Source: Aureimonas populi (GTDB lineage: Bacteria > Pseudomonadota > Alphaproteobacteria > Rhizobiales > Rhizobiaceae). Taken from it: a stretch of 64,000 bases of DNA. Positions 53,514-62,640 of the stretch are shown piece by piece (the first letter of the stretch is position 1; every line of letters starts with the position of its first letter). The translations under genes were made by a program, and so were the position numbers. The DNA is taken from positions 2,046,001 to 2,110,000 of the forward strand of contig NZ_CP072611.1 in assembly GCF_017815515.1 (NCBI RefSeq). Reading direction: 5' to 3'. The notes beneath the pieces are model-generated. The model made no database searches, was not told where the DNA came from, and worked only from the letters and a program-made list of their open reading frames with translations.

Positions 53514-53529
53514 TGAAGAAAACGTTAAC
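53514..53529. promoter_or_regulatory. Near-match CtrA box in PilZ/53660 gap
   Basis: TGAAGAAAACGTTAAC has TGAA-N7-TTAAC, one base from the CtrA consensus. It lies in the 216-base gap between the PilZ gene start (53443) and the gene at 53660. Further TTAAC half sites occur near 53606. Confidence 0.35.
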
Positions 53530-53659
53530 GCGGGTCCCGCGCTTCACCGCTTCCTAACCATGTTGGCAGCTTGTCCCGCCCGTGAGCCCTTGCCGGCAAG
53601 GAGGGTTAACCGGTGGCGGGCGAGGATGGCCGCATCTGCCGAGCCGGAAGCCGCCGCCC

Positions 53660-54220
53660 ATGTCCCTGCCAGACGCCCGCCCTGTTCTCCTCGAGAAAGC
53701 CCGTCCGTCCGACTTCTATCGCGAGGGCCTGCGCCGGGTGAACGGCTGGCTCGCCTCGCTGCCGGACGGGCGCGAATGGACGAGGATGGATGTCGTCTTC
53801 GCCGGCATCGTGGCGCTCCTGGCGCTGAGTTCCACGGGCTTCTTCACCACCGCCTATCGCATCTGGTCCAACGACCCCGACTATTTCTCCCGCCGGATGA
53901 TCGCCTCCCTGCAGCAGGGCGGCAGCTCGATCGACCTGATCGAGACAGGCACGGTGGCGAACGCGGCCGAGGCGGATGGCACCTCCGGTGCCTTGCCCGT
54001 TCCACGCGTCGTGCGCGACAGGGAGCTTTCGCCCGCCGACTACGAGATCGTGATGATCTTCGGCGGCGAGGCGCTTCTGGCCACGGCCAGGGAGCTCATG
54101 CGCGCCAAGGTCGGCTCGGTGCTGCCGGGGCTGGGCGCGATCCTTTCCGTCAGTGAGGAAGGCGTCGCGGCGCAGAACGCCACGCTCAAGCCCGTGCCGG
54201 TGCCCGCGCCGGGCTCCTGA
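53660..54220 (+). CDS. Unrecognised single-pass membrane protein
   Basis: About 186 residues from ATG 53660. An N-terminal cytoplasmic part with the segment DFYREGLRRVNGWLASLPDGREW precedes one helix (about 48-67, DVVFAGIVALLALSSTGFFTTAY). A periplasmic domain ends LSPADYEIVMIFGGEALLATARELMRAKVGSVLPGLGAILSV. I do not recognise the family. An upstream in-frame start at 53582 is possible but the extra residues look non-coding. It converges with the PHA-system gene two bases away. A link to c-di-GMP or CtrA is only suggested by the shared intergenic region. Confidence 0.75.
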   Translation: MSLPDARPVLLEKARPSDFYREGLRRVNGWLASLPDGREWTRMDVVFAGIVALLALSSTGFFTTAYRIWSNDPDYFSRRMIASLQQGGSSIDLIETGTVANAAEADGTSGALPVPRVVRDRELSPADYEIVMIFGGEALLATARELMRAKVGSVLPGLGAILSVSEEGVAAQNATLKPVPVPAPGS

Positions 54221-54221
54221 C

Positions 54222-54533
54222 CTACTTCTTCTCAAGGAGGACCTGGCCCTCCTTGCGGATCTTGCCGGTCAGCTTGTCGGCGATGGCGGCCAGGAAGGCC
54301 GGCAGCTCGATCTCGACATGGACATGGTCGTCCATCACGTCGAGGCGCCCCGTCACCGACTGCATCATCACCTTGGCGCGAAAGTCGAGATGGTCGCCCG
54401 TCCAGGTGTCCTCGAACTTCACCAGCCCGCCCGTGGCGTCCGAGCGGATGCGGTCGAAGCCCTTGGCGATGCGCTCATGCGCCTCGGCCCGTGTGAGCTT
54501 GTGCGGAATATCGACCTTCACGGTCTCGGCCAT
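54222..54533 (-). CDS. Polyhydroxyalkanoic acid system family protein
   Basis: A 103-residue protein from ATG 54533 with AGGAGCG upstream. It fits the PHA-granule-region family: MAETVKVDIPHKLTRAEAHERIAKGFDRI, EDTWTGDHLDFRAKVMMQSVTGRLDVMDDHVHVEIELPAFLAAIADKLTGKIRKEGQ. The pattern of a helix, a beta sheet and a long helix is similar to START/SRPBCC-like lipid-binding folds. Despite the family name, no PHA genes are nearby, so a role in polyester granules is not supported here. Confidence 0.85.
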   Translation of the reverse strand: MAETVKVDIPHKLTRAEAHERIAKGFDRIRSDATGGLVKFEDTWTGDHLDFRAKVMMQSVTGRLDVMDDHVHVEIELPAFLAAIADKLTGKIRKEGQVLLEKK

Positions 54534-54603
54534 GGAACGCTCCTGAAGTCGAACTGCCCCGCGATATGGCGAAGCCGGCGCGCGCGCGCAATGGCTGAAC
54601 GAA

Positions 54604-54628
54604 AAAGGGGCGCCCGAGGCGCCCCTTT
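54604..54628 (-). terminator. Terminator of the helicase gene
   Basis: AAAGGGGCGCC (54604-54614) pairs with GGCGCCCCTTT (54618-54628) around a three-base loop. In the minus-strand reading it is followed by TTTTTC. It lies 22 bases after the stop codon of the helicase gene at 54650. Confidence 0.85.
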
Positions 54629-54649
54629 CCGACCGAATCAGCCGCGTGC

Positions 54650-56032
54650 TCAGGCGGGAGCCTGATGGCCCGCCCGCTGCGGCGCGCGGTTGCGCCGGCG
54701 TCCCTGGGGGGCCTGCGAGCGCTCGCCGCGCGCTTCCTGCGGGCGTCCCTCCTGCGGGCGCCCGCGCCGCTCGCCCTGCTTGGCGCCGCGCGGCGCTTTG
54801 CCGGCGTTCTGCTTGGGCGCGCCGCCGCGCCCGTTGCCCCGGCCGCGCGGGCCGCGATCCTCGCGCGGCGCGTCGGCCGGCAGGGCGGCCAGCGTGGCCG
54901 CGTCCATGAACTCGGTCGGCTGCACGGTGAAGCGCAGGCCCGTCAGCTTCTCCACCTGCCGCAGCTTGGCGCGCTCCGACGGGTCGCACAGCGTGACCGC
55001 GATGCCGGACTTGCCGGCGCGGGCGGTGCGGCCGATGCGGTGAACGTAGCTCTCCGCCTCTTCCGGCAGGTCGAAATTCACCACATGGGAGATGTCGTCC
55101 ACATGGATGCCGCGCGCCACGATGTCGGTGGCCACCAGCACCTTGAGCTTGCCGGCATGGAACTCCGACAGCGCCTTCTGCCGCGCGCCCTGGCTCTTGT
55201 TGCCGTGGATCGCGAGCGCGCCGATGCCGGCCTTGGCAAGGTCTTCCGACAGGCGGTTGGCGCCGTGCTTGGTGCGCGTGAAGATCACCGCCTTCTCGAA
55301 GGCGGGCAGGTTCTTGATGAGCCAGTGCTTCTTGGCCTTCTGGGGCACCAGATGCACGCTCTGCTCGATCTTCTCGACAGTCACCACCTCCGGCGTCACC
55401 TCGACGCGGACCGGATCCTTGAGGATCTTGGCGGCCAGAGAGGCGATGTTCTGGGGCATGGTGGCCGAGAACAGCAGCGACTGGCGCTGCACCGGCAGGA
55501 GCTTCACGATGCGCATGATATCGCGCACGAAGCCCATGTCGAGCATCCGGTCGGCCTCGTCGAGCACAAGATGCTTCACGTCCGCCAGCGTCAGCGCGCG
55601 CTGCTCGACGAGGTCGAGCAGGCGGCCGGGCGTGGCGATGACGATGTCGACTCCCTTGAGCGCAGTCTGCATCTGCGGGCGGATGGAGACGCCGCCGAAC
55701 ACCACCATATGGCGGATCGGGGTGCCGGCGGTGAAGCCCTTGACGTTCTCGGCGATCTGCGAGGCGAGCTCACGGGTTGGCGCGAGGATCAGGACCTTGG
55801 TGGAATTGGCCTTCGGCCGGCCGCCGGCCTTGAGAAGGGCGTCGATGATCGGCAGCGAGAAGGCGGCCGTCTTGCCGGTGCCGGTCTGGGCGATGCCCAG
55901 CACGTCGCGGCCCTTGAGCACCGCGGGAATGGCCTGCGCCTGGATCGGCGTCGGCGTGGTGATGTCCATGCGCCCAAGCGCGGCAAGGATCGCGTCGGCA
56001 AGGCCGAGCGACTGGAAGTTCTGAATGGTCAA
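54650..56032 (-). CDS. rhlE: DEAD-box RNA helicase, RhlE type
   Basis: About 460 residues from TTG 56032, which gives the typical start (M)TIQNFQSLGLADAIL. An ATG at 56119 would add 29 unlikely residues. Motifs in order: Q motif TPTPIQAQAIP, Walker A AQTGTGKT (48-55), PTRELASQI, TPGRLLDL, DEAD in LVLDEADRMLDMG, SAT in LFSATMP, and HRIGRTARAG. The last 80 residues are a basic Arg/Gly/Gln/Pro tail that should bind RNA. RhlE proteins remodel RNA in ribosome maturation and cold growth. It is flanked by its own terminator. Confidence 0.92.
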   Translation of the reverse strand: MTIQNFQSLGLADAILAALGRMDITTPTPIQAQAIPAVLKGRDVLGIAQTGTGKTAAFSLPIIDALLKAGGRPKANSTKVLILAPTRELASQIAENVKGFTAGTPIRHMVVFGGVSIRPQMQTALKGVDIVIATPGRLLDLVEQRALTLADVKHLVLDEADRMLDMGFVRDIMRIVKLLPVQRQSLLFSATMPQNIASLAAKILKDPVRVEVTPEVVTVEKIEQSVHLVPQKAKKHWLIKNLPAFEKAVIFTRTKHGANRLSEDLAKAGIGALAIHGNKSQGARQKALSEFHAGKLKVLVATDIVARGIHVDDISHVVNFDLPEEAESYVHRIGRTARAGKSGIAVTLCDPSERAKLRQVEKLTGLRFTVQPTEFMDAATLAALPADAPREDRGPRGRGNGRGGAPKQNAGKAPRGAKQGERRGRPQEGRPQEARGERSQAPQGRRRNRAPQRAGHQAPA

Positions 56033-56252
56033 AGGATGCTTTCGAGCAGGATGCGAAACCGCGAGGGCCCCGCTGGAGCGGCCAATCGTCTTCGCGCTGA
56101 GAAAGCGACGGATTGGCACGGGCCGTGGCCTGAATGGGTCAGGCTTGACGCCGCGTCGAAAGCTTCGATGAGGAAGAGGACGGGCGCCGCGCGATCACGG
56201 CGTGACGAGCCTCATATCGGCTGCTTTGCCCTCCGCGTCAAGCACCGTTCGT

Positions 56253-56269
56253 TTGGCAAGGATTGCCAA
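56253..56269. promoter_or_regulatory. Inverted repeat TTGGCAAGGATTGCCAA
   Basis: Two perfect 7-base arms with a 3-base spacer lie in the 291-base gap between the helicase start and the end of the uup gene. Read on either strand it lacks a T run, so it looks more like an operator than a terminator. The rest of this gap holds no gene I can support. Confidence 0.4.
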
Positions 56270-56323
56270 GGGTCCGCACACTGCCCTTTCCGAAAGGCTT
56301 GCGCCATGGCGACGATGAAAGGG

Positions 56324-58132
56324 TTAGCCCTCCATCTCGCCTTTCAGCATCTCCAGTTCCAGCCATTCGTCCTCGGCCGCCGCAAGCCGGGCGCGCTTGG
56401 CCTCGATCTCCCGCGCGAGCGCGGCGAAGCGTTCGGGGCTGCGGGAGAACAGGGCGGGGTCGGCCATCTCGGCCTCGGCCCTCGATATCTCGCCCTCCAG
56501 CGCCGCGATCTCCTTCGGCAGGGTCTCCAGCGCGTATTTCTGCTTGAAGGAGAGCTTGGTGGAGGCGGCTGCGGGCCTGGCCGCGGGGGAGGGCGCGGCG
56601 GCCGGCTTCGGCTTCTCCGCCTTCCGGGCCTCCTTCTGCGCGCCCCGCTTCTGCGCGGCCATGTCCGAGTAGCCGCCGGCATATTCCAGCCACTCGCCGG
56701 GCCCCTGCGGCGAGATCACGCTCGTCACGGTCCGGTCGAGGAAGTCGCGGTCGTGGGAGACGAGGAGCACGGTGCCCGGATAGTTCGCGATCAGCTCCTG
56801 GAGAAGGTCGAGCGTCTCCATGTCGAGATCGTTCGTCGGCTCGTCGAGGACGAGGAGATTGGCCGGCGTCGCCAGCACCTTGGCCAGCAGGAGCCGCGCG
56901 CGCTCCCCGCCCGAAAGATTGCCGACGGGCGTGCGGATCTGCTCGGGATTGAACAGGAAGTCCTTGAGATAGCCGGCCACGTGCCGCGCCTCGCCATTGA
57001 CCATCACCTGGTCGCCGCGCCCGTCCGTCAGGGCTTCGCTGACCGGCAGGTCGTCGCGCAGCGCGGCGCGCTTCTGGTCGAGGAAGGCGAGGTCGAGATT
57101 GGTGCCCAGCCGCACCCGGCCCGTGTCGGGCCTGGACTCGCCGATCAGCATCTTGAGCAACGTCGTCTTGCCCGCGCCGTTCGGGCCCACCAGGCCGATG
57201 CGGTCGCCGCGCTGGATGCGGGTGGAGAAGTCCTTCACCAGCACCCGCTCGCCATAGGCCTTCGAAATGCCGATGGCCTCGATCACGAGCTTGCCGCTCT
57301 CGCGCGTCTCGCCTGCCTGCATCTCCACCTGCCCCACCGCGCGGCGGGCGTTGCGCCGGTCCGCGCGCAACTGGTGCAGGGCCGCCAGCCGCCGCTCGTT
57401 GCGGGTGCGCCGCGCGGTCACGCCGTAGCGCAGCCAGTGTTCCTCGCGCACGATCTTGCGGTCCAGCTTCTGGAGGTCTCGCTCCTCCTCCTCCAGCACC
57501 TTGTCCCGCCAGCCCTCGAAGGCGGCGAAGCCCTCGTTCAGCCGCCGCGTCGTGCCGCGATCGAGCCACACGGTGGCCTCGGTCGTGCGCTCCAGGAAGC
57601 GCCGGTCGTGGCTGATGACCACGATGGCGCTGCGCGAGGCGCGGATCTCCTCCTCCAGCCACTCGATGGTGGGCAGGTCGAGATGGTTGGTCGGCTCGTC
57701 GAGGAGGACGATGTCAGGCTCGGGCGCCAGGACGCGGGCGAGCGCGGCGCGGCGGGCCTCCCCGCCGGAAAGGTCGGAGGGGCGCGCATCGGCCCTGAGG
57801 CCGAGGCCCTCCAGCAGCCGCGTCACGCGCCAGGCGTCGTCGGCCGGGCCCAATCCCGCCGCCACATAGGCCTCCACGCTCGGCGCCTCGCCGAAATCGG
57901 GCTCCTGCGCCAGATAGCGGATCGTCGCCTGCGGCTGGCGGAACAGCTCGCCGCCATCGGGCTCCACGAGCCCGGCGGCGATCTTGAGCAGCGTGGACTT
58001 GCCCGAGCCGTTGCGGCCGACAAGCGCGATGCGCTCCCCCGGCGAGACGCTCAAGGTGGCGTCGGACAGGAGGGGCGTGCCGCCGAAGGTCAGGCGGGCG
58101 CCGTCGAGGCGAAGAAGCGGAGGAAGAGCCAT
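56324..58132 (-). CDS. uup: ABC-F family ATPase (Uup-like)
   Basis: A 602-residue protein with two ABC domains and no membrane region. The first Walker A is GRNGSGKST near 38-46 with LSGGEARRAALARVLA and LLDEPTNHLD. The second is GPNGAGKTT near 320 with LSGGERARLLLAKVLA and VLDEPTNDLD. The linker between them is the ABC-F arm region. A C-terminal coiled coil (about 515-602) is characteristic of Uup rather than EttA. ABC-F proteins act on ribosomes; Uup has also been linked to DNA integrity. A Hyphomicrobiales-type repeat lies just upstream. Confidence 0.92.
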   Translation of the reverse strand: MALPPLLRLDGARLTFGGTPLLSDATLSVSPGERIALVGRNGSGKSTLLKIAAGLVEPDGGELFRQPQATIRYLAQEPDFGEAPSVEAYVAAGLGPADDAWRVTRLLEGLGLRADARPSDLSGGEARRAALARVLAPEPDIVLLDEPTNHLDLPTIEWLEEEIRASRSAIVVISHDRRFLERTTEATVWLDRGTTRRLNEGFAAFEGWRDKVLEEEERDLQKLDRKIVREEHWLRYGVTARRTRNERRLAALHQLRADRRNARRAVGQVEMQAGETRESGKLVIEAIGISKAYGERVLVKDFSTRIQRGDRIGLVGPNGAGKTTLLKMLIGESRPDTGRVRLGTNLDLAFLDQKRAALRDDLPVSEALTDGRGDQVMVNGEARHVAGYLKDFLFNPEQIRTPVGNLSGGERARLLLAKVLATPANLLVLDEPTNDLDMETLDLLQELIANYPGTVLLVSHDRDFLDRTVTSVISPQGPGEWLEYAGGYSDMAAQKRGAQKEARKAEKPKPAAAPSPAARPAAASTKLSFKQKYALETLPKEIAALEGEISRAEAEMADPALFSRSPERFAALAREIEAKRARLAAAEDEWLELEMLKGEMEG

Positions 58133-58144
58133 GAGGGCGCTTCT

Positions 58145-58191
58145 AGAGCATTTCCGGCGAAAGTGGGAACCGCTTTGCGGCCCGGAAAAGC
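58145..58191. repeat. Hyphomicrobiales-type intergenic palindromic repeat
   Basis: An AGAGCATTTCCGG start, a centre AAAGTGGGAACCGCTTTGCGG and a CCCGGAAAAGC end form an imperfect palindrome. The outer arms GCATTTCCGG (58148-58157) and CCGGAAAAGC (58182-58191) pair with one mismatch. The core word AAAGTGGGAACCG is typical of palindromic elements scattered in rhizobial genomes. Only this copy is seen in the window. Confidence 0.65.
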
Positions 58192-58222
58192 TTGCGTTCG
58201 AACGTGCGCCTGTGCGGGGGCG

Positions 58223-61200
58223 TCACTCGGCCGGCGCCATCGGCGCGCGCGTGGCCTCGGCCAGTTGCCGGTCCAGCTCGGCCTGCGCGTGCGAGCCGGG
58301 CCGGGAGAAGCGCGCCAGCGCCAGATAGGCGATGGGCGTGAGATAGAGGGTGGCGACGGTGGCGAGGCCGAGGCCGCCGACGATCACGTAGCCGAGCGAG
58401 ATGCGCGCCTCCGCCCCCGCGCCGGAGGACATGACGAGCGGCACGCCGCCCACCACCGTCGCGATCATCGTCATCATGATGGGGCGCAGGCGAATGAGGG
58501 AGGCCTCCTCGATGGCCTGGCGCACGTTGAGGCCCTCGTCGCGAAGCTGGTTGGCGAACTCGACCACGAGGATGCCGTTCTTGGCCATGATGCCGACGAG
58601 CAGGACGAGCCCGATCTGCGAGTAGAGGTTCAGGCTCTCCCCGAAGAAGGAAAGCGCGTAGACGGCGCAGGCCAGGCCGAAGGGCACGGTGGCGATGATG
58701 ATGATGGAGGAGACGAAGCTCTCGAACTGCGCGGCCAGCACCAGGAAGACGATGACGATGGCAAAGCCGAAGACGAGGGCGAGGCCGCCCGAGGTTTCCT
58801 GAAGTGTGGCCGCCTCCGCCAGCGGCACCAGCCGCATCTCGGAGGGCAGGCGCTCGGCCGCGAAGGGCAGGAGCTGGTCCCAGCCCTCCTGCACGGTCAG
58901 GCCGGTGGAGAGGTCGGCCGACATGGAGACGGCGCGCGACTGGTTCTCCCGCGCCAGCGAGGGCGCGATGGCCTCTTCCTCCACGCCCACGATGCTCGAC
59001 ATGGGGATCATGCGCCCGTCGCCCGCCTGGACGAAGATGTTCTGCAGATCCGAGGGATCGGTGACCGGCAGGGCGGTGGAAACGAGCTGGATCGGCACCG
59101 AGCGGTCTTCCACATAGGTCGTGCCGATCTCCCGCCCGTCCAGCAGCGACTGGATGGCGGCGGCCAGGCCATCGATGTCGATGCCGAGATCGGAGGCCCG
59201 CTGCCGGTCGATCCTCACCGAAAGCTGCGGCTGGGTGGTGTCGAAGGAGAGCTCGGGCCGGCCCCAGCGGCCGTCGGCCGCCATCGCCTCGCGCAGGGAT
59301 TCGGCGGCGTCCGAAAGCGCTTGGTAGTTCGGCCCGGCAATGGCGAAGGAAAGGCCGCGCCCGCCGCCCCGGATGCCCAGCGAGTTGGGCTGGATGGCCC
59401 GTGCCTGCACGCCGGGAATCTCGGCGAAGGCCGTGTTGATCTCCGTGACGATCTCGTTCTGCGAACGCTCGCGGGCGCTCCAGTCCGCCAGCGGCATGAC
59501 GAGGAAGGCGCGGTTGCCGGTGCCCAGGCCCACGCGCGCGAGGAGGTTCGTCGCCTCGCCGCTGTCGAGATAGGGCTGGAGGATTTCCTCCACCGCCTGC
59601 ATCTGCCCGTTCGTATAGTCGAGGCTGGCGCTTTGCGGTGCCGAGACGCTCATCAGGACGACGCCCCGGTCCTCCTGCGGCGTCAACTGGCTGCTGAGGT
59701 TCTGGAAGGCGAAGAAGGAGGCCCCCGCGAAGACGAGGGAAGCCGCAACCACCGCCAGCGGATAGTTCAGCGCGGCCCGCAGCGTAACGGCATAGAAGCC
59801 CGCCAGCTTGCCCCCGAACGCGCCGATGGCGCGCTTCACCGGGCCCGGTTCCTTGGGCGCGCCCAGAAGCCGCGAGGCCAGCATCGGGCAGAGCGTGAGG
59901 GCGATGAAGGAGGAGATCGTCACCGAGATGGCGAGCACGAAGCCGAATTCGCGGAAGAGCCCGCCCGCCACGCCCGGCAGGAAGGAGATGGGGACGAAGA
60001 CGGCGGCCAGCGTGGCGGTGGTGGATATGACGGCGAAGAACACCTCGCGCGTGCCCACAACGGCCGCCGCCTGGGTTCCCATGCCCATCGCGCGCCGGCG
60101 CATGATGTTCTCCAGCACGATGATGGCGTCGTCCACCACCATGCCCGTGGCGAGCACCAGCGCGAGCAGCGTGATGATGTTGATGGAGAAGCCCGCCAGA
60201 TAGATGCCGGCCACCACGCCGATCAGCGCGATGGGGATGGTCAGGGTCGGGATGAGGGTGGCGCGGAAGGACAGGAGGAAGACGTAGATCACGCCGACCA
60301 CGATGATGACGGCCAGCAGCAGCGTGAGCTGGACCTCGTGGATCGCCCCGTTGATGAAGGTCGCCTCGTCGCTGGTGACGATGATGCGCGTGCCGTCGTT
60401 CATCGAGGCGTTCAGCTCGGCGGCGGCGGCCCGCACGCCCTCCGAGATGGCGATGGTCGAGGAGCCCGCCTGCCGAAGCACGTCGAGGCCGATGCCCGTC
60501 TGCCCGTTGACGCGCAGATACGACCCCGCCTCGTCCGGGCCGAAGCGGATGTCGGCCACATCCGACAGGCGTGTCTGGGCGTTCAGCATGATGGCGCCGA
60601 ACTCGGCCGGGTTCGAGACATTGGCGTCGGCGCGCACGACGATGGTCTGGCGCGAGGATTCCAGCGATCCGGCCGGCGCGTCCAGCGCGGCATTGGCCAG
60701 AGCCGTGCCGATGTCGCCGATGGTGAGTCCGCGCGTCGCGAGCTGGTCGGCGCGGATGTCCACGAAGATCTGCCGCTCGCGGTCGCCCGAGAGCTGGACG
60801 GCGGCGACCCCCTCCACCGCCGCCAGCCGGTCGGCGATGCGCTCGTCCACCAGCGTCGTCAAATCCTCGATGGACAGGCCGGGGGAGAGGACCGACAGGC
60901 GGATGATGGCGTCGGCATCCGCGTCGGCCTTCACGATGCGCGGCTCGTCCGCGTCGTCTGGCAGGCGGTTGGCGATGGAGGAGACGGCGTCGCGCACGTC
61001 GCTGGCCGCCACGTTCAGGTCGGTCGAGGAGGAGAACTCGATCGTCACCTGGCTGGAGCCGAAGCGGGAATTGGAAGAGATGGAGACGATGCCCGGCACG
61101 CGCGCGACCGCGCCCTCGATGTCGGCCGTGACCTGCCGGTCCACCGCCTCGGGCGAGGCGCCCGTGAAGCTGGTGGAGACGGAGATGACCGGCCGGTCGA

Positions 61201-61354
61201 CATTGGGCAGCTCGCGCACCTCCGCCGCCTGGAAAGCCGCAAGGCCGGCCACCACGATCAGGAGGTTCACCACGATGGTGAGGACGGGGCGCCGGATGAA
61301 GAGCGAGGTGAACTTCGTCACCGCGTCCGTCGCGGCGGCGTGCGGCCCGCTCAT
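58223..61354 (-). CDS. RND efflux transporter, hydrophobe/amphiphile (HAE1) type
   Basis: A 1043-residue inner-membrane pump with twelve expected helices and two large periplasmic loops. Proton-relay residues are visible: the Asp pair in ATGMVVDDAIIVLEN of helix 4 and the lysine in GIMAKNGILVVEFANQ of helix 10. LTIPIALIGVVAGIYLAGFSINIITLLALVL is a typical core. ATG 61354 lies in the ATGA overlap with the adaptor gene; a longer frame to 61681 is a shadow of that gene. It should export drugs or other amphiphiles. No outer-membrane factor gene is adjacent. Confidence 0.93.
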   Translation of the reverse strand: MSGPHAAATDAVTKFTSLFIRRPVLTIVVNLLIVVAGLAAFQAAEVRELPNVDRPVISVSTSFTGASPEAVDRQVTADIEGAVARVPGIVSISSNSRFGSSQVTIEFSSSTDLNVAASDVRDAVSSIANRLPDDADEPRIVKADADADAIIRLSVLSPGLSIEDLTTLVDERIADRLAAVEGVAAVQLSGDRERQIFVDIRADQLATRGLTIGDIGTALANAALDAPAGSLESSRQTIVVRADANVSNPAEFGAIMLNAQTRLSDVADIRFGPDEAGSYLRVNGQTGIGLDVLRQAGSSTIAISEGVRAAAAELNASMNDGTRIIVTSDEATFINGAIHEVQLTLLLAVIIVVGVIYVFLLSFRATLIPTLTIPIALIGVVAGIYLAGFSINIITLLALVLATGMVVDDAIIVLENIMRRRAMGMGTQAAAVVGTREVFFAVISTTATLAAVFVPISFLPGVAGGLFREFGFVLAISVTISSFIALTLCPMLASRLLGAPKEPGPVKRAIGAFGGKLAGFYAVTLRAALNYPLAVVAASLVFAGASFFAFQNLSSQLTPQEDRGVVLMSVSAPQSASLDYTNGQMQAVEEILQPYLDSGEATNLLARVGLGTGNRAFLVMPLADWSARERSQNEIVTEINTAFAEIPGVQARAIQPNSLGIRGGGRGLSFAIAGPNYQALSDAAESLREAMAADGRWGRPELSFDTTQPQLSVRIDRQRASDLGIDIDGLAAAIQSLLDGREIGTTYVEDRSVPIQLVSTALPVTDPSDLQNIFVQAGDGRMIPMSSIVGVEEEAIAPSLARENQSRAVSMSADLSTGLTVQEGWDQLLPFAAERLPSEMRLVPLAEAATLQETSGGLALVFGFAIVIVFLVLAAQFESFVSSIIIIATVPFGLACAVYALSFFGESLNLYSQIGLVLLVGIMAKNGILVVEFANQLRDEGLNVRQAIEEASLIRLRPIMMTMIATVVGGVPLVMSSGAGAEARISLGYVIVGGLGLATVATLYLTPIAYLALARFSRPGSHAQAELDRQLAEATRAPMAPAE

Positions 61355-62640
61355 CGGGCGAATTCGCTGTTCGGGCCCTCGGCGTCGGCACGTTGGCCCG
61401 GCCCGGCCGGCTCGTCGGCCAGCGGCGTGCCGTCGCCCATCGCCTCGGGAAGGCCCGCGGAGGGAACGTCCTCGGCGGCGGGCACGGGCAGGGGGTTTCG
61501 CACGCGCACGGAGATGCCCTCGCGGAGCGACTGCACACCCTCCACGATCACGGCATCGCCCGCCCCGATGGCGTCGGACGCCACCAGGATGCGCTCGACA
61601 TTGCGCTCCACGATGCGGATCGGCGCCTTGTGCGCCGTTTCCCCGCGCAGCGCCCACACGAAAGCGCCGCTGCGCTCCCACTGGACGGCGAGCGGGTCCA
61701 CGGAAAGGAACTCCTGGCCAGCGAAGGCGACCTCGACGGAAAAGGACATGCCGGGCCGCAATTCGTCCGCCGCATTGTCGATGGCGGCCTCGACGCGGAT
61801 CGTGCGGCTGGTCTCGTCGATGCGGCTGTCGATGGCTGAAATCTCGCCTTGATAAACCCGGCCGTTGCGCGTCGTCGGCGTGGCCTCCACCGGATGCCCG
61901 ATGGACAGATCGGGCAGGAAGGCTTCGGGCGCGTGGAAGACGAGCTTCAGCTCCGTCCTGTCGTCCACCGTGGCCACGAGGGTCTGAGTGCCGATCAGGC
62001 TGCCGGTCTCCACCCCGGCAAGGCCGATGCGCCCGTCGATGGGCGAGACGATGGAGCGCCGGTCCAGCGCCAGCTCCGCCGCGCGCAGGTCGAGGCGGGC
62101 GGTGTCGGCGGCGCGGCGCATCTCGTCGATCTGCACGGTCGTGACGGAAGCGGAGGCGCCCAGCCGCTGGTAGCGGGCGAATTGCTCCTCGGCCGCCGCC
62201 AGCGCGATCTCGGCCCGCTCCACCGCCAGCCGCTGGTCGCGGTCGTCCAGCCGGGCCAGAAGCTCGCCTTCCGCCACGTCCTGGCCCGGCCGGAAGGCGA
62301 CCTGCGTCACGATCCCGCTGTCCTGCGGGAAGATCGCCACGGAGCGGCGCGCCTCGCCCGTACCGACAGCCCGGAGCCTGTCGCGCGTCACGTCGGGAAT
62401 CGCCGCATCCACCACAACCAGAGGCGCGAGCCCCTGCGTCCCCCCGCGCTGCGGCGTGGCGCCAACGGGCCCCGCCTCCGGCGCCCGCGCGATGGCCGCC
62501 ACGGCCGGGCGAAGGGCGCCGGGCAGGGGCGAATCCTCCGCCAGGAGATAGCGACCCGGCGTCTCGTCCAGGCTGATCCAGACCATCGCCGCGATCAGGA
62601 CGACCAGAAACGTGGCGAGGAGCTGCTTCAGAACGGCCAT
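61351..62640 (-). CDS. RND efflux periplasmic adaptor (membrane fusion protein)
   Basis: A 429-residue adaptor. An N-terminal anchor (residues about 5-22) is followed by a barrel-sandwich hybrid domain interrupted by a coiled-coil hairpin (LAVERAEIALAAAEEQFARYQRLGAS). DRRSIVSPIDGRIGLAGVETGSLIGTQTLVATV is the conserved lipoyl/barrel segment. The C-terminal 60 residues are an acidic, proline-rich extension beyond the usual end. It is first in the operon and overlaps the pump gene by four bases. Its start has no clear Shine-Dalgarno sequence, unlike the tiny frame just upstream. Confidence 0.92.
   Translation of the reverse strand: MAVLKQLLATFLVVLIAAMVWISLDETPGRYLLAEDSPLPGALRPAVAAIARAPEAGPVGATPQRGGTQGLAPLVVVDAAIPDVTRDRLRAVGTGEARRSVAIFPQDSGIVTQVAFRPGQDVAEGELLARLDDRDQRLAVERAEIALAAAEEQFARYQRLGASASVTTVQIDEMRRAADTARLDLRAAELALDRRSIVSPIDGRIGLAGVETGSLIGTQTLVATVDDRTELKLVFHAPEAFLPDLSIGHPVEATPTTRNGRVYQGEISAIDSRIDETSRTIRVEAAIDNAADELRPGMSFSVEVAFAGQEFLSVDPLAVQWERSGAFVWALRGETAHKAPIRIVERNVERILVASDAIGAGDAVIVEGVQSLREGISVRVRNPLPVPAAEDVPSAGLPEAMGDGTPLADEPAGPGQRADAEGPNSEFAR

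Noticed and set aside
54665..61852. A plus-strand open frame of 2395 codons running antisense through the helicase, uup and RND genes
   Set aside because: All three minus-strand genes are in the same frame and the open frame is exactly in register with their codons. A stop would need sense codons TTA, CTA or TCA, which this GC-rich genome almost never uses. The genes themselves have complete family motifs.
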